Of a stretch of DNA of 59,319 nucleotides, positions 36,115-43,488 are shown in pieces. A program made the position numbers and the translations under genes. Every line of letters begins with the position of its first letter. The stretch's first letter is position 1. This DNA is from an uncultured Lachnospira sp. (GTDB lineage: Bacteria > Bacillota > Clostridia > Lachnospirales > Lachnospiraceae): NCBI GenBank assembly GCA_934343805.1, contig CAKRIN010000016.1, positions 1-59,319 of the forward strand. The letters run 5' to 3'. The notes under the pieces are model-generated. The model had not been told where the DNA came from. It saw only the letters and a list, made by a program, of their open reading frames with translations, and did not search any database.

Positions 36115-36531
36115 TCATACAATCTCCAGCACATGCTCAGTAACATTCTTATCCTTATCGACACCGAATGCCTTAAACACAGGATTGTCGTTATCCATAA
36201 GGGACATAATCATATATACCGCAGTTGAATCATATGCAAGTCTTTTATCTTCCTCAGAAGGTCTTGAAGGAGTCTCCGGGTGAGAATGGAAATTACCAAG
36301 CATAGTTAAACCAAGACTTCTTGCATCCTTGACTGCTGCAAACTGTTCTTTAGGATCCATAGTAAAATGTACATTATTATTATCAAGATTAGTAAGAAAA
36401 TACACTTTCTCAATAGACTTAACATCCCCATCAACAAATCCCGCAATAAGCCCACAAGATTCATTAGGAAGCCCGGATAAACAATAACGTACAATTGAAT
36501 CATAATCAGATTTTTTCATTCGAATAACCAT
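36115..36531 (-). CDS. hcyD: JAMM/MPN metalloprotease HcyD-like (Mec+ family)
   Basis: A 138-aa JAMM protease. Glu24 (NESCGLIAG), His82 and His84 with Ser92 and Asp95 fit the HxHx7SxxD zinc motif (FHSHPETPSRPSEEDK). In the Wolinella Hcy pathway such an enzyme removes the C-terminal tail of the sulfur carrier and later releases homocysteine from the carrier. I chose the ATG at 36531, since AAGGAG is seven bases before it. It is the last gene of the cluster, but is separated from hcyF by a palindromic element of about 175 bases. Confidence 0.85.
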   Translation of the reverse strand: MVIRMKKSDYDSIVRYCLSGLPNESCGLIAGFVDGDVKSIEKVYFLTNLDNNNVHFTMDPKEQFAAVKDARSLGLTMLGNFHSHPETPSRPSEEDKRLAYDSTAVYMIMSLMDNDNPVFKAFGVDKDKNVTEHVLEIV

Positions 36532-36571
36532 ACCCAATCTCCTTCCATAAAAAAATATAACTTTCATTTTT

Positions 36572-36600
36572 ATACGGCGTAAGCCCCGCGCACACGCCGG
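36572..36600 (-). repeat. GC-rich hairpin upstream of hcyD
   Basis: CGGCGT (36575-36580) pairs with ACGCCG (36594-36599) around a GC-rich loop; its base composition is unlike the flanking AT-rich sequence. It lies 40 bases before the hcyD start and may influence expression of hcyD. Confidence 0.4.
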
Positions 36601-36605
36601 AAGAG

Positions 36606-36780
36606 AAAACATATATAAGCAGAATAATGAGACAATCATGTGCAGCGCACTTTGGAGTCACCGGCACTTAGCAAGCTGACGCCTTCGGCGTTAGCGAGCT
36701 TAGTACCGCTGTGAACGACAAGTAGCGAAAGCGTGCCTGCACATGATTATCCCATTATTCTGCCATCACATATATATTTT
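36606..36780. repeat. Nested palindromic element inside the Hcy cluster
   Basis: Outer arms pair GCAGAATAATG (36619-36629) with 36753-36763 and AATCATGTGCAG (36634-36645) with 36737-36748. Inside is a second hairpin, 36663-36707, with ACGCC/GGCGT at its tip. GC content is higher than in neighbouring DNA. It could be a MITE-like repeat or a structured RNA. Confidence 0.65.
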
Positions 36781-36781
36781 C

Positions 36782-37588
36782 TTACATATGCATATCACAT
36801 TCAGCCTGTTCATAATCAATAAGCTCATGAATTGTAGGATTATCGCCGCATATAGCACAATGATGATCCTTTGGAAGCTTAATTGTATGGAATTCCATCT
36901 TTAAAGCATCATATGTAAGAAGTCTTCCTGTAAGAAGATCTCCCTTGCCAATGATGTACTTGATAGCTTCCATTGCCTGAAGGCTTCCGATAACACCACC
37001 CATTGCTCCGATAACGCCTGCCTGCTTACATGTAGGAACTGCGTCCTTTGGTGGTGGATTCTTGAATACACATCTGTAGCATGGTCCTTCTCCCGGAACA
37101 TAGGTCATAAGCTGACCTTTGAATCTTATGATACCTGCATGAGAAAATGGTTTCTTAGCCATAACACATGCGTCATTAATAAGGAATTTTGCAGGGAAAT
37201 TATCTGTTCCATCAATGATGAAATCATAATCCTTGATAAGCTCCATAACATTCTCAGATGTAACGAATTCTCTGTAAGTCTTAACTGTTACATCAGGATT
37301 GATTGCTTCCATTGTTTCTTTAGCAGATTTAACCTTAGCCTTACCGATATCTGCTGTTGAATGGATAATCTGTCTCTGAAGATTAGATAAATCAACCTCA
37401 TCAGCATCAACGATACCGATTGTTCCAACTCCGGCTGCTGCCAGATACATAGCTGCAGGAGCACCAAGTCCGCCTGCACCGATTATAAGCACGCTCGCAT
37501 TAAGAAGCTTCTTCTGGCCTTTAGCTCCAACTTCCTTTAAGATAATGTGGCGCGAATACCTTTCAAGCTGTTCATTAGTAAACGCCAT
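36782..37588 (-). CDS. hcyF: ThiF/MoeB-like adenylyltransferase HcyF
   Basis: A 268-aa E1-like enzyme. The nucleotide loop GAGGLGAP is at 38-45, DADEVDLSNLQRQ is the adenylation motif, IDGTDNF and the conserved Cys187 (PTCKQAG) follow, and zinc ligands are Cys170, 173, 244 and 247. It should adenylate the C-terminal glycine of HcyS before sulfide transfer. It overlaps the HcyS stop by one base (TAATG), which indicates tight translational coupling. The gene ends next to the palindromic element. Confidence 0.9.
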   Translation of the reverse strand: MAFTNEQLERYSRHIILKEVGAKGQKKLLNASVLIIGAGGLGAPAAMYLAAAGVGTIGIVDADEVDLSNLQRQIIHSTADIGKAKVKSAKETMEAINPDVTVKTYREFVTSENVMELIKDYDFIIDGTDNFPAKFLINDACVMAKKPFSHAGIIRFKGQLMTYVPGEGPCYRCVFKNPPPKDAVPTCKQAGVIGAMGGVIGSLQAMEAIKYIIGKGDLLTGRLLTYDALKMEFHTIKLPKDHHCAICGDNPTIHELIDYEQAECDMHM

Positions 37589-37797
37589 TAGTATGCTCCT
37601 CCTCCCATGAAATATAAGAATTCAACTGCATCGCCTTCATTTAACTTTGTTGTCTCAAAATCATCTCTCTCAACAAAATCATCATTAACAGTAACTGTTA
37701 CATATTCTGGATTCTCTACGTTCTCCTTGACAATAAGCTCTGCTACTGTAATTCCATCTTCATATTCCTTCTTGTTTCCTGCAACTGTAATCTTCAT
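37588..37797 (-). CDS. hcyS: Sulfur-carrier protein HcyS (ThiS/MoaD-like) with Ala-Tyr tail
   Basis: A 69-aa beta-grasp ubiquitin-like protein (MKITVAGNKKEYEDG start, EGDAVEFLYFMGGGAY end). The functional end is expected to be Gly-Gly, but here two residues, Ala68 and Tyr69, follow the third glycine. In Wolinella HcyS carries a single extra Ala that HcyD removes. The codons GGA GGA GGA GCA of the tail also form the ribosome site for hcyF. GGGAGG precedes the ATG. It could in principle serve ThiS-type thiamine synthesis, but the neighbours point to homocysteine. Confidence 0.85.
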   Translation of the reverse strand: MKITVAGNKKEYEDGITVAELIVKENVENPEYVTVTVNDDFVERDDFETTKLNEGDAVEFLYFMGGGAY

Positions 37798-37815
37798 AAC
37801 ATTCCTCCCTGTTAA

Positions 37816-38133
37816 TTAATTTAATCCTTCAAATAATCCAAGCAGTGCGTCCCTTGTTGTCTTTCCTGCAATTCTGCCTGTCTCAGCACCTTTGTTGAAT
37901 GCAACAAATGTAGGTGCTGCCAATACTTCATATTTAGAAGCAAGTTCTTCATCAAAGTTGACATTTACCTTGTAAACATTAAGCTTTCCTTCAAAATCAT
38001 CTTCGATGCCTCCTACAACCCCTGCCATCATCTTGCATGGGATGCATGAATCTGAATAGAAATCCACAAGAACCGGAAGTTCTGACTTAAGAACCAGTTC
38101 CTCGAAATTCTCTGCATTAGCTCTGGCTGCCAT
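37816..38133 (-). CDS. Thioredoxin-like protein
   Basis: A 105-aa thioredoxin fold with active site SDSCIPCK (Cys30, Cys33) instead of the usual WCGPC, and a cis-proline in AAPTFVAF. It is cytosolic. In this cluster it may supply reductant or reduce a persulfide on TusA or the carrier system. Such a step is not part of the published Wolinella scheme as I recall it. GGAGG lies before the ATG at 38133. Confidence 0.85.
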   Translation of the reverse strand: MAARANAENFEELVLKSELPVLVDFYSDSCIPCKMMAGVVGGIEDDFEGKLNVYKVNVNFDEELASKYEVLAAPTFVAFNKGAETGRIAGKTTRDALLGLFEGLN

Positions 38134-38147
38134 AAGCCCTCCTTTCC

Positions 38148-38399
38148 TTATTCCTCTTCTTCTACCTTTCTAACGATAAGAGTATATGTACCATCCTCAT
38201 TAGCTGTAAGCTTTAATATCTGATGTCCCTCTTCCTTAATACTTCTTGGAACATTCTGAACAGGCTCCCCATCATTCATTCTGACTGCAAGAATCTGTCC
38301 GTCATCTAACTCCTCAAGTGCTACCTTTGCCTTAACAAATGTTGTTGGGCAGACCACATCAGTAATATCTACTGTATCATCAATCTCAAAATCAGCCAT
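38148..38399 (-). CDS. TusA-family sulfurtransferase
   Basis: An 83-aa SirA/TusA-like protein. The persulfide cysteine Cys17 lies in DVVCPTTFVKAKVALEEL, followed by the GQILAVRMNDGEP region. It should relay sulfane sulfur. I chose the ATG at 38399 with AAGGAGG upstream; the longer frame to 38564 runs inside the sulfite reductase gene. It overlaps the reductase stop by 8 bases, which implies coupling. Confidence 0.85.
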   Translation of the reverse strand: MADFEIDDTVDITDVVCPTTFVKAKVALEELDDGQILAVRMNDGEPVQNVPRSIKEEGHQILKLTANEDGTYTLIVRKVEEEE

Positions 38400-39258
38400 T
38401 ATATGCCTCCTTAATTTTCTTATAGAATTCTTCTCTTCCAACTCTGTCGAGCGTGAACTTAAATCTTTCACTTGGCTTTGCGTTGTCTGCAAAGAACTGG
38501 ATTGCCGCATCACATACACGGAATAACTGTTCTTCACTTCTGATAAGCGGAAGTGGTGATTCACCCTTGCTTATAGAATTACCAAATGTTCCTGCAAATG
38601 AAATGATATATGCAGAAGGTGCTTCCCACGCATCTGTTGGACAGGATTTAGCACATCTGCCGCAATAATTACATTTGTCATAATTAACTGCGACTTTGCC
38701 GTCCTGCATTGTGATTGCACCTGTACGACAGGCTTTCTCGCATACACCACAGCCAATACATTTGTCTTCAATCCACTTAACATCAGCAGCACCTTTGATA
38801 CCAACATCATTCTCCTCTGCCTTAAGACAGTTGTTCTGACATCCTGTAACGCCGAATTTGAACTTATGTGGAAGCTCTCTTCCGAAATATCTTTCGTCTA
38901 ACTTAACTGCAATGTCATATGAATCTATATTACCGCTAGGACATATTGTATTGCCCTGACAGGCTGTGACTGTACGGACTCTCGGACCACATACACCAGG
39001 TCTGCAGCCGCCCTCTGCAAGTTCTTCCTTAACAGCATCTATATCTTTAAGTTTAATAAATGGAATCTCAACACCCTGTCTTGATGTAAGATGAACATGT
39101 CCGTCTCCATATTTTTCTGCAACTTCAGCAATCTTGGTAAGATTCTCGGCTGTAAGATATCCTCCTACAACTGCAAGACGAAGTGAGAAGTTATTCTTCT
39201 GCTTCTGTCTCATGAATCCGCCCTTCTTAAGTGTTCCATAATCAACTTTCTCTGCCAT
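38392..39258 (-). CDS. Siroheme/4Fe-4S sulfite reductase-like protein (Sir/AsrC type)
   Basis: A 288-aa protein. The siroheme-4Fe4S ligands are Cys100/106 (CQGNTIC) and Cys140/144 (CQNNC). Two ferredoxin motifs follow, at Cys167/170/173/177 and 196/199/202/206. This is the compact clostridial sulfite reductase type and should supply sulfide to the carrier. Nitrite is also a possible substrate. AGAGGA precedes the ATG at 39258, 29 bases from the metY stop. Confidence 0.85.
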   Translation of the reverse strand: MAEKVDYGTLKKGGFMRQKQKNNFSLRLAVVGGYLTAENLTKIAEVAEKYGDGHVHLTSRQGVEIPFIKLKDIDAVKEELAEGGCRPGVCGPRVRTVTACQGNTICPSGNIDSYDIAVKLDERYFGRELPHKFKFGVTGCQNNCLKAEENDVGIKGAADVKWIEDKCIGCGVCEKACRTGAITMQDGKVAVNYDKCNYCGRCAKSCPTDAWEAPSAYIISFAGTFGNSISKGESPLPLIRSEEQLFRVCDAAIQFFADNAKPSERFKFTLDRVGREEFYKKIKEAYNG

Positions 39259-39286
39259 AATATCCTCTTTTCTGTGCCTTGCACTA

Positions 39287-40519
39287 TTAATTATCAGTAG
39301 ACTCTAAGGCTGCTCTGAAATCTTCCTTTAAATCATCTATATCCTCTATTCCTACGCTGACTCTTATCAAATCGTCATACACTCCCGAAGCTTCCTTATC
39401 CTTGTCACTTAAATGAAGCGCGATCGTTGAAGCAGGATGGATAACCAGTGTCTTGGTATCTCCTATGTTAGAAACAATATTAGGAATCTTTAATGCATTA
39501 ATTATCTTAAATGCTCTTTCCTTGCTTCCAACCCTGAATGTTATTATCGCACCATAGCCTTTAGTAAACTGCTTATCAGCCACTTCATGATACGGACTGC
39601 TCTCAAGTCCCGGATAATTAACTGTAATTCCTTCAAATGTGTCTAAGTATCTGGCAAGTTCATACGCATTAGAACAGTGTCTCTCCATTCTAAGCCCTAA
39701 TGTCTCAAGTCCCAGATTATTAAGAAATGCATTCTGTGGTGAAAGACATCCTCCAGTGTTTCTGAATAATCCGTTACGAAGTTTAATTATATATGCCATT
39801 GGACCGAATTTCAAATATGGTTTAAGTCCCGGATACTTTTCTTTATCAAACTTAAACTTCCCATTAAAAGTAAGTATTCCGCTTATCGCATCACTGCTTC
39901 CATTAATGTACTTCGATGATGAATTAACTACCACATCAGCTCCAAGTGTTATAGGCTGTATAAGATATGGAGTTGATACCGTATTATCAACTATAAGCGG
40001 AATTCCATGTGCATGTGCAACATCCGCTACTGCCTTGATATCTGTTACATCAAGCTTGGGATTACCGATTGTCTCTGCAAATATAACTCTTGTCTTATCT
40101 GTTATAAGCTCCTCAAAGCACTCTGGCTTATTATCAGCTACATATTTCACTGTAACGCCAAAGCTTTCTAAGTCTTCAAACAGTTCAACAGTACCTCCGT
40201 ATAATCCACATGAAGCAACAACCTCATCACCCTGTCTTACAATATTGGCTATAGAATTAAATATTGCTGCCATTCCAGAAGAACACGCTACACTCGAAAA
40301 TCCTTTCTCCAGCTTGGTAATTCTCTTTTCAAATGCTTCTATTGTTGGATTGTTGATTCTCGTATATGAGAATCCCATCGCCTTATTATCAAATATCCTC
40401 TCTAGTTCTTCTGCACTCTCATGCTTAAATGCGCTTGACTGATATATCGGAACAAGTGTTGCTCCGTTAGGATAATCATCAACGCCATCATGCAGCAGTG
40501 ATGTGTTAAAACCACTCAT
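39287..40519 (-). CDS. metY: O-acetylhomoserine sulfhydrylase MetY
   Basis: A 410-aa Cys/Met-metabolism PLP enzyme. The PLP lysine is Lys203 (SSSKYINGSSDA), and the start MSGFNTSLLHDG and TLVPIYQSSAF fit the MetY group. It joins O-acetylhomoserine with sulfide or with the HcyS thiocarboxylate to make homocysteine. AAGGATGAG lies before the ATG. It is the first enzyme gene of the cluster and has its own promoter (40580-40608) overlapped by a palindrome. Confidence 0.9.
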   Translation of the reverse strand: MSGFNTSLLHDGVDDYPNGATLVPIYQSSAFKHESAEELERIFDNKAMGFSYTRINNPTIEAFEKRITKLEKGFSSVACSSGMAAIFNSIANIVRQGDEVVASCGLYGGTVELFEDLESFGVTVKYVADNKPECFEELITDKTRVIFAETIGNPKLDVTDIKAVADVAHAHGIPLIVDNTVSTPYLIQPITLGADVVVNSSSKYINGSSDAISGILTFNGKFKFDKEKYPGLKPYLKFGPMAYIIKLRNGLFRNTGGCLSPQNAFLNNLGLETLGLRMERHCSNAYELARYLDTFEGITVNYPGLESSPYHEVADKQFTKGYGAIITFRVGSKERAFKIINALKIPNIVSNIGDTKTLVIHPASTIALHLSDKDKEASGVYDDLIRVSVGIEDIDDLKEDFRAALESTDN

Positions 40520-40579
40520 ATATTTCTCATCCTTTCATCTGTTATGCGATGAACATTCAATATTTATTGAACTGTCCAT

Positions 40580-40608
40580 ATATTAAACCCTTTTACCTAG
40601 TATGTCAA
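40580..40608 (-). promoter_or_regulatory. metY-hcy cluster promoter
   Basis: On the minus strand a perfect TTGACA (40603-40608) is followed after 17 bases by TAATAT (40580-40585). The start site would be near 40573. Confidence 0.8.
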
Positions 40609-40613
40609 TAGGT
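40595..40613. promoter_or_regulatory. Candidate Rrf2 operator at the metY promoter
   Basis: ACCTA (40595-40599), nine bases, then TAGGT (40609-40613) form a spaced palindrome that covers the -35. The neighbouring Rrf2 regulator is the natural ligand, so binding would block transcription. This is inference. Confidence 0.55.
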
Positions 40614-40617
40614 TATT

Positions 40618-40655
40618 TAAGAAAAAATATAACTGCCTGAACAATCTCAGGCAGT
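40618..40655 (-). terminator. Terminator after the Rrf2 gene
   Basis: CTGCCTGA (40633-40640) pairs with TCAGGCAG (40647-40654). On the minus strand the stem is followed by TTATATTTTTTC, 23 bases past the Rrf2 stop. It separates the regulator from the metY transcript. Confidence 0.85.
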
Positions 40656-40677
40656 CATGAACTATCATTAACATTTA

Positions 40678-41109
40678 CTATATAATATAACTGTCTATTC
40701 CTACATTAGAGTTAACCAAATCTGCTATTGTAATATTGCTGAAGTAGTCATTAACAAGCTTCTCAAAGCCTTCCCACATCTGTAAAGTCTTACATTCTGC
40801 CGCCTTCGGACATCTGTTAGGCTTCTTCTCAAGACATGCTACCGGTGCAAGTGACCCCTCTGTTACAAGAAGTATGCTAAGTACAGAATAATCCTCCGGA
40901 TTACGTGCAAGCTTGTATCCTCCGCCCTTTCCTCTTAATGATATAAGAAAATCATTCTTACTTAATGTTGCAACAATTGCCTCAAGATACTTTTCTGAAA
41001 TGTCCTGTCTCTTGGCAATGTCCATAAGAGGAATGTATTCTCCTGTATTATTCTCTGCAAGATCAATCATAACTCTAAGCGCATATCTTCCCTTTGTTGA
41101 AATCTTCAT
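40678..41109 (-). CDS. Rrf2-family transcriptional regulator
   Basis: A 143-aa winged-helix regulator of the Rrf2/IscR/CymR family (MKISTKGRYALRVMIDLAEN start; LRGKGGGYKLARNPEDYS wing). Three cysteines in ACLEKKPNRCPKAAECKT recall the [2Fe-2S] site of IscR, although the first spacing is longer. I chose the ATG at 41109 with GAGG eight bases upstream. It precedes the metY-hcy cluster and probably controls it in response to sulfur or Fe-S status. Confidence 0.88.
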   Translation of the reverse strand: MKISTKGRYALRVMIDLAENNTGEYIPLMDIAKRQDISEKYLEAIVATLSKNDFLISLRGKGGGYKLARNPEDYSVLSILLVTEGSLAPVACLEKKPNRCPKAAECKTLQMWEGFEKLVNDYFSNITIADLVNSNVGIDSYII

Positions 41110-41183
41110 ATATATAACCTCATTTCTATAAACACACAATATTAATACGTTAAACATACTTTACCACAATGTTTATATATTTT

Positions 41184-42884
41184 TCAAGTATTAAATGAAT
41201 TTATTGCCTGAATACTTGATGCTACACACAATTCTCCCCATCCTTTTGCCGAGTCCGGCCATACACTGCCATTTCTGGTTGCCCCTTCTATCAGGTATGC
41301 TTTTATCTTTTCCCCATACATATATGGATCATTTCCCTTGACAATTCCCCATTCCATAAGCATAGCGGCTGCACCTGTTACCATGGGTGCTGCAAAGGAT
41401 GTACCTGTAACATACCTTTCTTCTACCCCGGGAATACTTATATTAACCCCCGGTGCTGTTATATCTGGTTTGGCATATAATATAAGTCCACTTTTAACAT
41501 TAACTCCTCTCCCTGAAAATATAGCCGCACTTCCCGGATATTTCCCATTTGCACCTACACATATCGCCCTTCTTGATGTAGAGGGAATTGTGTATGTATA
41601 CTCTGGAGATGGTTTTAAAAATCCGGTAGAATCACTTAATGTTGATACTGGTGGAAGCCACATATTGAACTGCCCATCAAGTATATTTAATGGCTGAAAT
41701 CTCAATCTCCATATTCCTGCTGTAATATATCCATTTGTGGCAGCCATAGCTGCATATATCTCTTCCTCCATGTAAAATGGTCCCGGACCATATGCCCTTG
41801 ATACTATTTTTATTTCTCCCATCTGGTTTTTTACCACATCAGCGTTTCTGTCACTAATAACTATTATCTGCCCGGTAGGCGAAATTAATTCCACTAACAC
41901 ATCATCAATTGCCCTTTTCCATATCTGGATACTTATCTGGGCTTCATACTCCCCTATCGCAATTTCAACGTACTGGACAATTCCAGCATCAAGTTTTCCT
42001 GAAAAATGTGTTCTTCCCTCACCTTCATTACCAGCTCCAATACATATGCTGCATTTGTATACCCCACAGCAATCATCTATAAACATCTCAAACACAGAAT
42101 TACCTTCATGATTGCCATATGTTCCTCCATAGCTTATGTTAACGGCTATTGGCTGCTTATATTCAATTGCTTTTCTTATGCAATAATCCAGCCCCCTCAT
42201 AAGTTGTGTCGTTCTTACAAATGAATCTCCTCCGGCATTGCCAAGCTTAACAACAATAATATCAGATTCCGAGGCTACTCCGCTGTTACCACACGCAATT
42301 ACTGCAACTGAATTTCCATGACCAGTACTATCTGCCGCCGGAAGATAGTCGCTTATTAGCCGCTTATTTCCCTCTAATATCTCATTAATTTCATCCTGTG
42401 AATAGACAATTCCTGTACCCTGATCCCACAGATTCCGGATTCTCGTTGTTCCATTACTGTTAAGGAATTCTCTATCTGATATATCTATTCCAGAATCTAT
42501 TATTGCAACCAGCACGCCTCTTCCTGTCACTCCTCCATACGAAGTTGCCTGCGATTTAGCTGTATTGACACATGCCTCGGATTTTGCAGCATACAATTCA
42601 AGATATAATGCTTTGGGCTTTTCTATAAATATAACATCCGGCTCATTCGCCAGTCGTTCTATATCCTCAATTGATGCTGTAATTATCCAGTATCCACACA
42701 GAAGTTGTGTAAATACAGCATTTCCATATTTTCCTTTTATCTCATGCAAAGATTCCGTTGCCTTGACAATTACCTCCCATGTTCTTCCCTGACTATTATA
42801 TCCCGCATTCATATCAGGAACACTGTCTCTTACCTCATCAGCCTGCACACTTATCTGCAAAAGATTTTCTATTTTAGGATTCAT
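41184..42884 (-). CDS. Subtilisin-like serine protease (S8, Csp-like)
   Basis: A 566-aa protease. The triad is visible as Asp in AIIDSGIDISD, His in DSTGHGNSVAV and Ser in GTSFAAPMVTGAA. A large beta-rich insertion lies between the His and Ser blocks, as in the CspB/bacterial S8 group with a jelly-roll insert. The N-terminal 90 residues look like a prodomain, but no signal peptide is visible, so it may act inside the cell. The ATG at 42884 has AAGGGC upstream. It is monocistronic. No germination partner (cspA/C, sleC) is nearby. Confidence 0.85.
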   Translation of the reverse strand: MNPKIENLLQISVQADEVRDSVPDMNAGYNSQGRTWEVIVKATESLHEIKGKYGNAVFTQLLCGYWIITASIEDIERLANEPDVIFIEKPKALYLELYAAKSEACVNTAKSQATSYGGVTGRGVLVAIIDSGIDISDREFLNSNGTTRIRNLWDQGTGIVYSQDEINEILEGNKRLISDYLPAADSTGHGNSVAVIACGNSGVASESDIIVVKLGNAGGDSFVRTTQLMRGLDYCIRKAIEYKQPIAVNISYGGTYGNHEGNSVFEMFIDDCCGVYKCSICIGAGNEGEGRTHFSGKLDAGIVQYVEIAIGEYEAQISIQIWKRAIDDVLVELISPTGQIIVISDRNADVVKNQMGEIKIVSRAYGPGPFYMEEEIYAAMAATNGYITAGIWRLRFQPLNILDGQFNMWLPPVSTLSDSTGFLKPSPEYTYTIPSTSRRAICVGANGKYPGSAAIFSGRGVNVKSGLILYAKPDITAPGVNISIPGVEERYVTGTSFAAPMVTGAAAMLMEWGIVKGNDPYMYGEKIKAYLIEGATRNGSVWPDSAKGWGELCVASSIQAINSFNT

Positions 42885-42932
42885 ATTATGCCCTTAATAT
42901 TCTTTAATCAATATCTATGCTGCAGATAATAT

Positions 42933-42972
42933 AAAAGACTGCCAATCGCCATACTTATGACGACTGACAGTC
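42933..42972 (-). terminator. Terminator after the zinc-ribbon membrane gene
   Basis: GACTGCCAATCG (42937-42948) pairs with CGACTGACAGTC (42961-42972) with two wobbles. On the minus strand the stem is followed by TTTTATATT, six bases after the stop. Confidence 0.8.
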
Positions 42973-42977
42973 CGCTA

Positions 42978-43382
42978 TCATGTTTTTTTAATAAATTCTA
43001 TTCTGCATTTTGGACATTTGATACTTATTCGTCCCTTTCCCTTAGGAACTCTTATCTTCTGTCCACAGCTCGGACACTTAAATATTCTATGTGTCTTACT
43101 ATCCTTAATTCTTGCTCTTACTTTATTGAATCTTCCCATGCACTTATAATGAAATCTCATGTACTTCTCATTCTCAGCGCTTCTCCTTGAAATATTTCTT
43201 GAAAACATTCTGAAATATATTAAAACAAGCCCCAAAAGTGCTACAGTATATAATAAACTGTTCTTAAGAAAGAATGTAAGTATTATTAACGCAAGAACTA
43301 CATATGATAATAGTCTGGAAAGCTGGTCCATACCATATCTTCCATACATAAATCTTGAAAAACTCTGTCTGAATCGGTTCAT
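42978..43382 (-). CDS. Zinc-ribbon membrane protein, 134 aa
   Basis: A small protein with two membrane helices (about 20-55), a charged stretch, and a C-terminal zinc ribbon (CPSCGQKIRVPKGKGRISIKCPKCR). It is likely anchored with the ribbon in the cytosol. I chose the ATG at 43382 with AAGGGA upstream, not 43427. The family is common in Lachnospiraceae, but its role is unknown. It lies between the YfcE gene and the S8 protease. Confidence 0.75.
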   Translation of the reverse strand: MNRFRQSFSRFMYGRYGMDQLSRLLSYVVLALIILTFFLKNSLLYTVALLGLVLIYFRMFSRNISRRSAENEKYMRFHYKCMGRFNKVRARIKDSKTHRIFKCPSCGQKIRVPKGKGRISIKCPKCRIEFIKKT

Positions 43383-43488
43383 AACTACATTCCCTTTCTG
43401 AATATTGAAGTCTGTCAACATCAACAATCATATGGTAACACACCGACTCATAAATGCAATTAAAAATGTATTAAATAAATATAATATA

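Noticed and set aside
37816..38399. Reading the TusA/thioredoxin pair as general housekeeping genes
   Set aside because: Overlapping or tightly spaced genes within the hcy cluster argue for a dedicated role, although I cannot prove it.
39639..40442. 267-residue plus-strand frame opposite metY
   Set aside because: It is the shadow of metY, which has clear PLP motifs and a strong promoter; the antisense protein has no recognisable domain.
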